Assembly: GCA_002483865.1 (NCBI GenBank)
Contig: DLIT01000095.1
Coordinates: 1 to 16,813 of the forward strand
Origin: Brevundimonas sp. UBA7635
GTDB taxonomy: Bacteria; Pseudomonadota; Alphaproteobacteria; Caulobacterales; Caulobacteraceae
Length of the DNA: 16,813 bases
Direction: 5' to 3'
Notes under the pieces: model-generated
What the model was told of the DNA's origin: nothing
Databases searched by the model: none
The model's input: only the letters and a program-made list of their open reading frames with translations
In this document: in pieces, positions 7,360 through 13,901 of the stretch
Position numbering within the stretch: the stretch's first letter is position 1
How the letters are laid out: the number at the start of each line of letters is the position of its first letter
Position numbers and translations under genes: made by a program

Positions 7360-9531
7360 ATGCATAGACGCCATCTTCTTATCGGGGGCGCGAGCCTGTT
7401 TGCACTGGGGGGCTGCGCTGCAGCTGGTGCCGATATGGGCGGGGCTATCAGCCAAGCCGCTTCGGCCAATGAAATCGCAGTCGCCCGCGCTGTCCTGCCG
7501 ACCACGGCACCGCGTGCCGAACTGCTGCAGACCTGGACCGGCCCGTACGAAGGCGTGCCGCCGTGGGACAAGGTAACCCCGGCCAAGCTGCGCGAAGCCA
7601 TCCTTGAAGGCATCGAACTGCGCCGCGCCGAAATCAACGCCATCGCAAACAATCCCGAACCGGCGACCTTCGCCAACACCTCGGTGGCCATGCAGCTGGC
7701 AGGCGAGCCGCTGGGCCGCGCCATGGCCCTGTTCGGCGTGATGACCGGAAACATCGGCACGCCGGAATACCGCGCCCTGCAAAGCGAGCTGTCGCCGCTG
7801 CTGTCGGCAGCCAGCGACGAAACCACCTTTAACGAAGCTCTTTTCGCCCGCATCAAGCATGTCCACGACACGGCCGCGGCTGCCGGTCTGAGTGCCGAGC
7901 AGGCCCGCATTGCCGAGCGTTCCTACAACAGCTTCGTGCGTAACGGCGCGGCGCTGGATGCGGCAGGCAAGGCCGAACTGGGTCGCATCAACACGGCCCT
8001 GTCGAACGCCTTTACCAGCTTCGGCCAAAAGGTGGTCGAAGACGAAAAAACCTACATCCACATCTCTGACGAAGCCCAATTGGCGGGCCTGTCGGCAGGC
8101 GACAAGGCCGCCGCAGCGGCTGCTGCGCGCGCCAACAACCTGACGGGTTGGGCGATCACCAACACCCGCTCCAGCGTCGATCCGTTCCTGTCGTTCGGCG
8201 ATGACCGCGCCATGCGCGAAAAGGTCTGGCGTGCGTTTGTGAACCGCGGTGACAACGGCGATGCCAATGACACCAACGCCACCATCGCCGAGATCGTGTC
8301 GCTGCGTCAGCAGCGCGCCCGCCTGCTGGGCTTCACCAACCACGCCGAATGGCGCATGCAGGACACCATGGCCAAGACCCCTGCGGCGGCTATGGAGCTG
8401 ATGGAGCGCGTCTGGGCTCCGGCCAAGGCCCGCGTGGCCGAGGAAGTCGCCGACATGAAGGCGATCGCCGGTCACGACATCGAGCCGTGGGACTATCTGT
8501 ACTACGCCGAGAAGGTCCGTAAGGCGAAGTACGACCTCGACCAGAACGAGATCAAACCCTACCTCGAACTGAACAACGTCAAGCGTGGCGCCTTCTACAT
8601 GGCCGAACGCCTGTACGGCTTCACCTTCCACAAGATCACCGACGGTTCGGTGCCGGTGTTCCATCCGGACGTCGAGGTGTTCGAGGTCAAGAACAAGTCT
8701 GACGGCTCGCATGTCGGCCTGTTCTATTCGGACGACTTTGCCCGTCCGGGCAAGCGTTCGGGTGCATGGGCGACGACCTACCGTTCCTATTCGTCATTTG
8801 ACGGCGAGAAGAACGTTCTGGCCTCGAACAACAACAACTTCATCAAGGCCCCGTCGGGCCCGCTGCTGATCTCGCTGGACGACGCCGAGACCCTGTTCCA
8901 CGAGTTCGGCCACGCCCTGCACTCGCTGTCGTCCCAGGTCCGTTACCCGGCGCTGGCCGGTACCCCGCGCGACTATGTGGAATATCCGTCGCAGGTGCAC
9001 GAGCACTGGGTGCTGACCCGTCCGATCATTGAAGGCTTCCTGAAGCACGTCGAGACCGGCCAGCCGATGCCGCAGGCTCTGGTCGAGAAGATCGAGGCTG
9101 CTTCGACCTTCAATCAGGGCTATGCCACGGTGTCCTATCTGTCTTCGGCCCTGGTCGATATGGATCTGCACACCCAGGCCACCCCGCCGACCGACATCGA
9201 CGCCTTCGAGCGTGAATCTCTGGCACGCTTTGGCATGCCCAAGGAGATTGTGATGCGTCACCGTCTGCCGCACTTCAATCACCTGTTCACCTCGGACGCC
9301 TATTCGGCGGGCTATTACTCCTACCTGTGGTCGGAAGTGATGGACGCCGACACCTGGGCCTACTTCGAAGAGTCCGGCGACGTCTTCAATCCGGAGATCG
9401 GTGCCAAATACAAGGCCATCATCCTGGCCGAGGGCAACTCGACCGACCGCGCCGAGGCCTATCGTCGCTTCCGCGGCCGCAACCCGGATGTGACGGCCCT
9501 GCTCAAGGTCCGCGGCTTCCCGACCAACTGA
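7360..9531 (+). CDS. M3-family metallopeptidase (peptidyl-dipeptidase Dcp-like), exported lipoprotein
   Basis: Zinc oligopeptidase of the thimet/Dcp type, 723 residues. The zinc site is the motif HEFGH at 514-518, with the third ligand probably Glu541 in VEYPSQVHEHW; the family-typical YSAGYYSYLWSEVMDADTW follows near the C-terminus, where substrate-binding tyrosines reside. The N-terminus (MHRRHLLIGGASLFALGGC) has paired Arg, a hydrophobic core and a lipobox-like LGGC with Cys19, so it is probably exported and lipidated, possibly by Tat. Cytosolic Dcp lacks such a leader, so this copy likely trims peptides in the periplasm. GGGAG sits about 10 bases before the ATG, and a strong terminator follows. 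Dcp is favoured over oligopeptidase A (OpdA) by overall similarity of motifs, not proven. Confidence 0.93.
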   Translation: MHRRHLLIGGASLFALGGCAAAGADMGGAISQAASANEIAVARAVLPTTAPRAELLQTWTGPYEGVPPWDKVTPAKLREAILEGIELRRAEINAIANNPEPATFANTSVAMQLAGEPLGRAMALFGVMTGNIGTPEYRALQSELSPLLSAASDETTFNEALFARIKHVHDTAAAAGLSAEQARIAERSYNSFVRNGAALDAAGKAELGRINTALSNAFTSFGQKVVEDEKTYIHISDEAQLAGLSAGDKAAAAAAARANNLTGWAITNTRSSVDPFLSFGDDRAMREKVWRAFVNRGDNGDANDTNATIAEIVSLRQQRARLLGFTNHAEWRMQDTMAKTPAAAMELMERVWAPAKARVAEEVADMKAIAGHDIEPWDYLYYAEKVRKAKYDLDQNEIKPYLELNNVKRGAFYMAERLYGFTFHKITDGSVPVFHPDVEVFEVKNKSDGSHVGLFYSDDFARPGKRSGAWATTYRSYSSFDGEKNVLASNNNNFIKAPSGPLLISLDDAETLFHEFGHALHSLSSQVRYPALAGTPRDYVEYPSQVHEHWVLTRPIIEGFLKHVETGQPMPQALVEKIEAASTFNQGYATVSYLSSALVDMDLHTQATPPTDIDAFERESLARFGMPKEIVMRHRLPHFNHLFTSDAYSAGYYSYLWSEVMDADTWAYFEESGDVFNPEIGAKYKAIILAEGNSTDRAEAYRRFRGRNPDVTALLKVRGFPTN

Positions 9532-9559
9532 TCGGACGGCTAAAAGCCAGACCTAACAG

Positions 9560-9594
9560 AAGCGCCGCATTCCTTGATGGAATGCGGCGCTTTG
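9560..9594 (+). terminator. Rho-independent terminator after the M3 peptidase
   Basis: A perfect 14-bp stem, AAGCGCCGCATTCC (9560-9573) and its complement (9579-9592), encloses loop TTGAT and is followed by TTTG. It lies 28 bp after the peptidase stop. The stem also starts with AA, so it may work weakly for the opposite strand. Confidence 0.88.
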
Positions 9595-9669
9595 CACTTG
9601 GGGGTTCAACATCAGAACTCTACGCAACGCCTACTCTCACTGGGTACGCCGACTAAAAGGATAGGGGGC

Positions 9670-9993
9670 TTAGCCCTCGTTCAGGTCGTGGGCTACTGCC
9701 GCCTGGCGTACCTCTGTGGCAGGCTCGATGGCCTTGGCGTCTTGATAAGCCAGGCGGACCGGCTCGGGCAGTCGTTCCATAGCCTCGGCGTACACCGCAT
9801 TGCGGCACTGGCTTTGCTGAATGCCGCGCAAGCCGGCGCACATGGCGCGGGCGGCGCGGTTGACGCGGGCGTCAAAATGGGCGGCCCCCGCTTCGGTATG
9901 GATATTTTCGACCTTGATGGCCACGGGCACCTGGGCCTGGGCAGCACCGGCGATAGCCATGATGGCGGCCGAGAGGCAAAGCGTTCTCAACAT
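9670..9993 (-). CDS. UrcA-family secreted protein, copy 1
   Basis: A 107-residue exported protein. It begins with a Sec signal peptide, cleaved probably after AGAAQA (residue 20). The mature part has the UrcA pattern: a V-x-V-x-N strand region, then a helix R-A-x-R-A-M-C-A-G-L and a second Cys in QSQCRNAVYAEAM, likely a disulfide pair. UrcA-family proteins are small secreted proteins of Caulobacter and relatives; the founding urcA of C. crescentus is strongly induced by uranium, and the biochemical function is unknown. AAAGGA lies about 10 bases before the ATG. It is 62 bp downstream of a second family member, so the two are probably co-transcribed. Metal response here is an inference from the family only. 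Confidence 0.88.
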   Translation of the reverse strand: MLRTLCLSAAIMAIAGAAQAQVPVAIKVENIHTEAGAAHFDARVNRAARAMCAGLRGIQQSQCRNAVYAEAMERLPEPVRLAYQDAKAIEPATEVRQAAVAHDLNEG

Positions 9994-10013
9994 TTCGGAT
10001 TGTCCTTTGAGCG

Positions 10014-10028
10014 GCTGATGCGATCAGC
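10014..10028. repeat. Small inverted repeat between the two UrcA genes
   Basis: GCTGAT (10014-10019) and ATCAGC (10023-10028) flank a 3-nt centre GCG. It is just upstream of the ribosome binding site of UrcA copy 1 and could form a hairpin in the shared mRNA. Function unknown. Confidence 0.35.
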
Positions 10029-10055
10029 GCGTGTGTGGGGTGAAGGCGGCGCGGC

Positions 10056-10337
10056 TCAGCGCGCTTGACGCGACTGTTGCCAGCGGGTGAAGGCGGCGCG
10101 GTCATCGTCTGACAGCTGGTTGACCGCCTCAGCCATGATTTCGGAGCGGCAGCCCGGTTGCTGGGCCGGTGTCAAGCCGCGGCACAGACGCAGCGAGGCA
10201 GTGCGCACGTCACGATCGAATTTCATCTTGCCAGCGGGCGATTGCAGATCGCCGACAATGATAACGGAGGAGGTATGGGCTTGGGCCGCACCTGCCGTCA
10301 GGCAGAGTGCGACAAGGGCGCAGGCAACTTTCTTCAT
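10056..10337 (-). CDS. UrcA-family secreted protein, copy 2 (upstream gene of the pair)
   Basis: A 93-residue exported protein. I start at ATG 10337: from there the protein opens with a clean signal peptide, MKKVACALVALCLTAGAAQA, and GAAGG is placed 8 bases upstream. The frame stays open to 10445, but that extension would bury the signal peptide and is unlikely. The mature 73 residues follow the family layout: a short beta part (SSVIIVGDLQSPAG), then RTASLRLCRGL and a second Cys in QPGCRSEIMAEAV, then a C-terminal helix. It differs a lot from copy 1, so the pair is an old duplication or a mix, not a recent copy. A direct repeat about 140 bp upstream may control both genes. Confidence 0.86.
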   Translation of the reverse strand: MKKVACALVALCLTAGAAQAHTSSVIIVGDLQSPAGKMKFDRDVRTASLRLCRGLTPAQQPGCRSEIMAEAVNQLSDDDRAAFTRWQQSRQAR

Positions 10338-10473
10338 TTGAATGGCCTTCAGGCTGATAAGGATTGGAGGAGCACTGAGGGCAATACTGCGCAGCTCAAT
10401 CTGGAAAACTGTCGTTCCGTCAGTGTCCGAAATCGGGCAGAGCAATAATTTTTCGTATGTTTTCAGTTATTTA

Positions 10474-10489
10474 GTGAACACCCTGTAAC
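10474..10489 (-). promoter_or_regulatory. Candidate response-regulator direct repeat upstream of the UrcA pair
   Basis: Read toward the UrcA genes, the sequence is GTTACAGGGTGTTCAC: two half-sites GTTACA and GTTCAC with a 10-bp start-to-start spacing, one helical turn, the arrangement bound by OmpR/PhoB-type regulators. It lies in an AT-rich patch about 140 bp before the first UrcA ATG. In Caulobacter, urcA is known to be under two-component control, which fits; the specific regulator here is unknown. Confidence 0.35.
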
Positions 10490-10808
10490 CTTCCTGTGTG
10501 TGGCGGTAATGTGGGCATTGATAAGCGATGCGGTCATGCGAAGGTGCCGCTCGACCCGCCGTGCAAGAGCGTCGACACCCTGAGTCGACATTTGCTTGCA
10601 GATGAGGCATAAGCCCCCACTTCCGGCGCAAGTGAAACTCGCGTCTCCACCTGCACGACAGCTTTGTCGAGTGTGCTACCTCGCTTTGCGCTACTTGAGC
10701 ACGGCCCTTCGGGCACTCAAGATCCGCAAGCGCCGCTTGTCCCTTCGGGGCTCAAGCAGGCCGACCGGCCGATAGCCCCACTCAATAAAGAACGAGGCAG
10801 GCGAGAAC

Positions 10809-10837
10809 CCTCTGTCGACGTGTTACGTCCACAGAGG
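10809..10837 (+). repeat. Strong hairpin in the ffh leader
   Basis: CCTCTGT (10809-10815) pairs with ACAGAGG (10831-10837), and GACGT (10817-10821) with ACGTC (10825-10829), leaving one C-C mismatch and a GTT loop. No T-run follows, so it is not a typical terminator. It ends 53 bp before the ffh start. Confidence 0.6.
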
Positions 10838-10890
10838 CCGTTGTCGTATGGAGCCGATCTCGCTGTCCCGCCATGGATTTGAGGTTTTGA

Positions 10891-12411
10891 ATGTTTGATG
10901 CTCTGAACGAGCGGCTGTCAGGCGTATTCGACCGGATCACCGGTCGTGGTGCCCTGTCCGAAAAGGACGTCGAAGAAGCCCTGCGCGAAGTCCGCGTAGC
11001 CCTTCTCGAGGCCGACGTTGCTCTGCCGGTCGTCAAGGACTTCATCAGCCGCGCCAAGGCCCAAGCCACCGGCGAAGAAGTGATCCGCTCGGTGAAGCCC
11101 GCCGATCAGGTCATCAAGATCGTCTATGACGGCCTTGTGGAAATGCTGGGCGGCGAAGAGCCGGTCCCGCTGAACACCAATGCCACCCCGCCTGCGGTCA
11201 TCCTGATGGCCGGTCTGCAAGGCTCGGGTAAGACCACCACCTCGGCCAAGCTGGCCCTGCGTCTGACCAAGTTCGACCGCAAAAAGGTGATGATGGCCTC
11301 GCTGGACACCCGTCGTCCGGCCGCCATGGAACAACTGGCCACTCTGGGCCAACAGATCGAAGTCGCGACCCTGCCGATCGTGGCCGGTGAAAGCGCTGTC
11401 CAGATCACCCGCCGCGCGCTTCAATCGGCAAAGCTGCAAGGCTTTGACGTTCTGATCCTCGACACCGCCGGCCGCATCACGCTCGACGAAGCGCTGATGA
11501 ACGAAGTCGCCGAAGTGGCCGACATCGCCAAGCCGATCGAAACCCTGCTGGTGGCCGACAGCCTGACCGGTCAGGATGCCGTGCGTACCGCATCGGCCTT
11601 TAACGAGCGTCTGCCGCTGACGGGTCTGGTTCTGACCCGTGCCGACGGTGACGGTCGTGGCGGTGCCATGCTGTCCATGCGCGCCGTGACCGGCCTGCCG
11701 ATCAAATACCTCGGTGCCGGTGAAAAGGTCGACGAGCTGGACGTCTTTGACGCCCGTCGTGTGGCTGGCCGTATTCTTGGTCAGGGTGACATCGTCGCCC
11801 TGGTGGAAAAGGCCGCGGGCGAGCTGGATCAGGCCAAGGCCGAGAAGATGGCCCGCAAGCTGGCCAAGGGCCAGTTTGACCTCGACGATCTGGCGGCCCA
11901 ACTGGGCCAGATGAAGAAGATGGGCGGTCTGCAGGGCATTATGGGCCTGCTGCCGGGCGTCGCCAAACTCAAGAACCAGATGGCCGAGAGCAATGTCTCG
12001 GACAAGCTGATCGATCGCCAGCTGGCCGTCATCTCCTCGATGACCAAGGCCGAGCGCAAAAAACCCGACATCCTCAACGCCAGCCGCAAGAAGCGTATCG
12101 CTGCGGGTGCTGGCGTCGAGGTTCAGGACATCAACCGCCTGCTGAAACAGCACCGGCAGATGGCCGACATGGTCAAGTCGCTGTCCAAGGGCGGTGGCAA
12201 GAACCTGCAAAAGATGGCTGCCATGATGGGCGGTCTGCCCGGCATGGGCGGCGGCGGTCCGGACATGGCCCGCCTGAAAGCACTGGGCGGCGGCAAGAGG
12301 CCGGAGCCGAGTGCAGATGAATTGAAAGCCCTTCAGGACCGCATGGCCGGCCTGGGTGGCGGACAACTTCCGGGGGGGCTTCCGGGTCTACCTGGCTTCC
12401 CCAAGAAATAA
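10891..12411 (+). CDS. ffh: Signal recognition particle protein Ffh (SRP54)
   Basis: GTPase that binds 4.5S RNA and hydrophobic signal sequences on nascent chains and docks with FtsY to target membrane proteins. It has 506 residues. The N domain occupies about 1-88. The G domain shows GLQGSGKTTT (P-loop, from residue 108), DTRRPAAMEQL, LDTAGR and LTRADGDGRGGAML. The M domain from about 310 is methionine-rich, with MKKMGGLQGIMGLLPG and the RNA-binding ASRKKRIAAGAG region, and ends in a Gly/Met-rich tail and GLPGLPGFPKK. GAGG at 10881-10884 is 6 bases before the ATG. A five-codon frame (10873-10890) ends directly against this ATG. rpsP starts 25 bp downstream, as in the common ffh-rpsP-rimM cluster. 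Confidence 0.98.
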   Translation: MFDALNERLSGVFDRITGRGALSEKDVEEALREVRVALLEADVALPVVKDFISRAKAQATGEEVIRSVKPADQVIKIVYDGLVEMLGGEEPVPLNTNATPPAVILMAGLQGSGKTTTSAKLALRLTKFDRKKVMMASLDTRRPAAMEQLATLGQQIEVATLPIVAGESAVQITRRALQSAKLQGFDVLILDTAGRITLDEALMNEVAEVADIAKPIETLLVADSLTGQDAVRTASAFNERLPLTGLVLTRADGDGRGGAMLSMRAVTGLPIKYLGAGEKVDELDVFDARRVAGRILGQGDIVALVEKAAGELDQAKAEKMARKLAKGQFDLDDLAAQLGQMKKMGGLQGIMGLLPGVAKLKNQMAESNVSDKLIDRQLAVISSMTKAERKKPDILNASRKKRIAAGAGVEVQDINRLLKQHRQMADMVKSLSKGGGKNLQKMAAMMGGLPGMGGGGPDMARLKALGGGKRPEPSADELKALQDRMAGLGGGQLPGGLPGLPGFPKK

Positions 12412-12436
12412 CTGACTTTCCTAGAAAGAGACTAAA

Positions 12437-12910
12437 ATGCTGAAGATCCGTCTGGCCCGTGGTGGCTCCAAGAAGCGTCCTTACTACCACATCGTCATCG
12501 CCGACGCCCGTTCGCCGCGCGACGGTAAGTTCCTCGAGAAGGTTGGCTCGTACAACCCGATGCTGCCGAAGGACGGCGCGACCCCGCGCGTCTCGCTGAA
12601 GGTCGAGCGCATCGCTGAATGGCTGGGCAAGGGCGCTCAGCCGACCGACCGCGTTGCTCGCTTCCTGTCGCAAGACGAAGTGCTGGGCGAAAAGGTCAAG
12701 TGGGTCCAGGGCAACAACCCGAACAAGGGCACCCCGGGCAAGAAGGCTCAAGAGCGCGCTGCTGAACGTGCTCAACGCGAAGCTGACCGTCTGGAAGCCG
12801 AAGCGGCTGCCAAGGCTGAAGCCGCTGCTGCTGCTGAAGCTGCTGCCGCTGCTCCGGCTGAAGAAGCTCCGGCTGCCGAGGCTGCTGCTGAAGAAGCCAC
12901 CGAAGCCTAA
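12437..12910 (+). CDS. rpsP: 30S ribosomal protein bS16 with a long Ala/Glu-rich tail
   Basis: Small-subunit protein needed for 30S assembly. The first 80 residues or so are the conserved fold: [40 protein letters not shown], then [20 protein letters not shown]. The total is 157 residues against about 80-90 for E. coli; the extra C-terminal part is a basic helix ([20 protein letters not shown]) followed by a low-complexity Ala/Glu run ending EEATEA. Such extensions are typical of alphaproteobacterial bS16, so this is not a frameshift. The ribosome binding site is in AGAAAGAG; a small hairpin (CTTTC 12416-12420 with GAAAG 12424-12428) could cover it. A terminator lies between this gene and rimM. 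Confidence 0.97.
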   Translation: MLKIRLARGGSKKRPYYHIVIADARSPRDGKFLEKVGSYNPMLPKDGATPRVSLKVERIAEWLGKGAQPTDRVARFLSQDEVLGEKVKWVQGNNPNKGTPGKKAQERAAERAQREADRLEAEAAAKAEAAAAAEAAAAAPAEEAPAAEAAAEEATEA

Positions 12911-12916
12911 GTCTTT

Positions 12917-12932
12917 CACAGTTCACACTGTG
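12917..12932 (+). repeat. Small hairpin after rpsP
   Basis: CACAGT (12917-12922) and ACTGTG (12927-12932) form a perfect 6-bp stem with loop TCAC, 9 bp before the larger terminator stem. It may protect the 3' end of the rpsP mRNA or be part of the termination signal. Confidence 0.45.
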
Positions 12933-12940
12933 TCTGAGGG

Positions 12941-12972
12941 AAAGGCAGCGTCCGCAAGGGCGCTGCTTTTCT
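12941..12972 (+). terminator. Rho-independent terminator between rpsP and rimM
   Basis: The stem is AAAGGCAGCGTCC (12941-12953) with GGGCGCTGCTTTT (12958-12970); it is fully paired apart from two G-T wobbles and closes on a GCAA tetraloop, with the T-run TTTTC. It lies 30 bp after the rpsP stop and about 35 bp before rimM, so it should limit read-through into rimM. Confidence 0.82.
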
Positions 12973-12994
12973 GCTATGAGGGCCACAGTTTGAT

Positions 12995-13000
12995 GAGGAG
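12995..13000 (+). promoter_or_regulatory. Ribosome binding site that fixes the rimM TTG start
   Basis: GAGGAG lies 6 bases before TTG 13007. No in-frame ATG exists nearby that would keep the conserved VAQIGGAFGVRGEV N-terminus, so TTG is the likely start. Confidence 0.75.
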
Positions 13001-13006
13001 CCCACG

Positions 13007-13531
13007 TTGAGCGGCGACAACTATATTCTGGTGGCCCAGATCGGCGGCGCCTTTGGCGTGCGCGGCGAGGTCAAGATCACGGCCTACACGGCGGATGCCC
13101 AGTCCCTGCTGGACTATTCCCCCCTGCTGGACGCCAAGGGGCAACCCGCGCTGACCATCATCTCGGCGCGTCCGGACAAACACGGTCTGGTCGCCAAGGT
13201 GAAAGAGCTGACGACCAAGGAGGAGGCTGATGCCGCCCGTGGTCGCAAACTCTACATCCACCGTGACCAGTTGCCAGAGCCGGATGAAGACGAGTTCTAC
13301 CTGACCGACCTGATCGGACTGGAAGGCCGCGATCCGGACGGTACTGTGATCGGCAAGGTCAAGTCGGTGCAAAACTTCGGTGCCGACGACATGCTGGAAA
13401 TCACGCCTGCCGAGGGTGGACCGACCTGGTATCTGCCCTTCACCAAGGCGGCCACGCCCGAGATCCACGTCAGCGAAGGCTGGCTGCGTATCGTCAAGCC
13501 GACCGAAGTCAGCGAACGCGACGAAGACTGA
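13007..13531 (+). CDS. rimM: Ribosome maturation factor RimM
   Basis: Assembly factor for the 30S head that binds uS19 and helps 16S rRNA 3'-domain processing. It has 174 residues, the normal size. The N-terminal domain (about 1-85) begins VAQIGGAFGVRGEVKITAYT; the C-terminal PRC-barrel (about 93-170) contains DEFYLTDLIGLEGRDPDG, IGKVKSVQNFGADDMLEI and YLPFTKAATPEI. The start is TTG with a strong GAGGAG site. In many bacteria trmD and rplS follow rimM; here a bidirectional terminator and a convergent gene follow instead. A terminator upstream suggests lower expression than rpsP, which matches the known need for far less RimM than bS16. Confidence 0.96.
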   Translation: MSGDNYILVAQIGGAFGVRGEVKITAYTADAQSLLDYSPLLDAKGQPALTIISARPDKHGLVAKVKELTTKEEADAARGRKLYIHRDQLPEPDEDEFYLTDLIGLEGRDPDGTVIGKVKSVQNFGADDMLEITPAEGGPTWYLPFTKAATPEIHVSEGWLRIVKPTEVSERDED

Positions 13532-13555
13532 TCGTCGCCGAGTTCGGAGATATGA

Positions 13556-13589
13556 AAAGGGCGCGTGACCGGCCGGTCGCGCGCCCTTT
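13556..13589. terminator. Bidirectional terminator between rimM and the YegP-like gene
   Basis: AAAGGGCGCG (13556-13565) pairs with CGCGCCCTTT (13580-13589); inside, a T-G pair and GACC/GGTC (13567-13570, 13575-13578) extend the stem to about 15 bp around GGCC. There are T-runs on both sides (TTT on +, TTTT on -), which suits two convergent genes. Confidence 0.85.
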
Positions 13590-13623
13590 ACCTTGAATTG
13601 GGTGTCGCAGAGCGATCCTGCGC

Positions 13624-13797
13624 TCAGACCTCTTCGGTCGGCGCATCGACCACATATTTCTTGATCGATTCAATAGCGCGCTTGGCTCCGGACTTGTCCG
13701 AATAGCCCTCGGTCGAGAAAATGACCTCGGAATTGTATTTGAAACGGACGCGGTATTCGCCGGCCTTGTCCTGATAGACTTCGAATTTGTGAGCCAT
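13624..13797 (-). CDS. YegP/UPF0339 (DUF1508) small protein
   Basis: A 57-residue protein consisting of one DUF1508 unit: FEVYQDKAGEYRVRFKYNSE, then IFSTEGYSDKSGAKRAIESI and KKYV. These match the family pattern of a strand pair followed by S-EGY-x-K and a helix IESVKKN. The function of the family is not known; E. coli YegP has two such units and this has one. I start at ATG 13797, because GAGGC is 6 bases upstream and the homology begins here; an in-frame start at 13845 would add 16 residues unlike the family. It is convergent with rimM, and its upstream gap to benE holds no clear promoter. Confidence 0.88.
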   Translation of the reverse strand: MAHKFEVYQDKAGEYRVRFKYNSEVIFSTEGYSDKSGAKRAIESIKKYVVDAPTEEV

Positions 13798-13901
13798 GTT
13801 TGCCTCGCAGAAAGGGCCGCCATCCGGCCAAGGCAAAGCTGCCACGCGGGGCCGTGATTTGAAAACCGCGCAAATGTAAAATTGTTGTCAGGGCCTGATT
13901 T

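Larger units (their letters stand above)
10338..10890. other. Gene-free region between the UrcA pair and ffh, with a hairpin-rich part at 10571-10837
   Basis: No convincing protein gene is present in these 553 bp. About 10338-10510 is relatively AT-rich and should hold the UrcA promoter. From 10571 to 10837 there are many short inverted repeats: GTCGAC twice (10571-10576, 10584-10589), CATTTG/CAGATG (10589-10604), CGACA/TGTCG with loop GCTT (10656-10669), CTTGAG/CTCAAG with inner GCCC/GGGC (10694-10721), CAAGCG/CGCTTG (10727-10739), GGCC/GGCC (10759-10770), and a 12-bp stem with one C-C mismatch and loop GTT (10809-10837). This may be a structured RNA, a long ffh leader, or a cluster of extragenic palindromic repeats. 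I could not find the GGAAGCAGC core of SRP RNA on either strand. Confidence 0.55.

Noticed and set aside
7288..8712. Long open frame antisense to the M3 peptidase (474 codons)
   Set aside because: The same GC-shadow effect; the plus strand has the complete zinc peptidase with its HEFGH motif.
10338..10445. Longer version of UrcA copy 2 starting at 10445
   Set aside because: The internal ATG at 10337 has a signal peptide directly after it and a ribosome site before it; the longer form would hide the signal peptide.
10530..10860. SRP (4.5S) RNA gene next to ffh
   Set aside because: The position would be attractive, but I cannot find the conserved GGAAGCAGC core or the matching helix on either strand. 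It needs a covariance-model search to exclude fully.
10664..10882. A 72-codon open frame (TTG start) upstream of ffh
   Set aside because: It runs through the inverted repeats, has no ribosome binding site, starts with TTG inside a hairpin and shows no domain or clear codon bias. More likely a chance frame over repeats.
10918..12366. Long open frame antisense to ffh (482 codons)
   Set aside because: A shadow of GC-rich coding sequence: His/Gln/Gly-rich, with no domain, while the plus strand encodes a complete Ffh.
12743..12910. rpsP C-terminal Ala/Glu run as a sign of frameshift or repeat expansion
   Set aside because: Extended Ala/Glu/Lys-rich bS16 tails are usual in alphaproteobacteria and the frame ends cleanly before a terminator.
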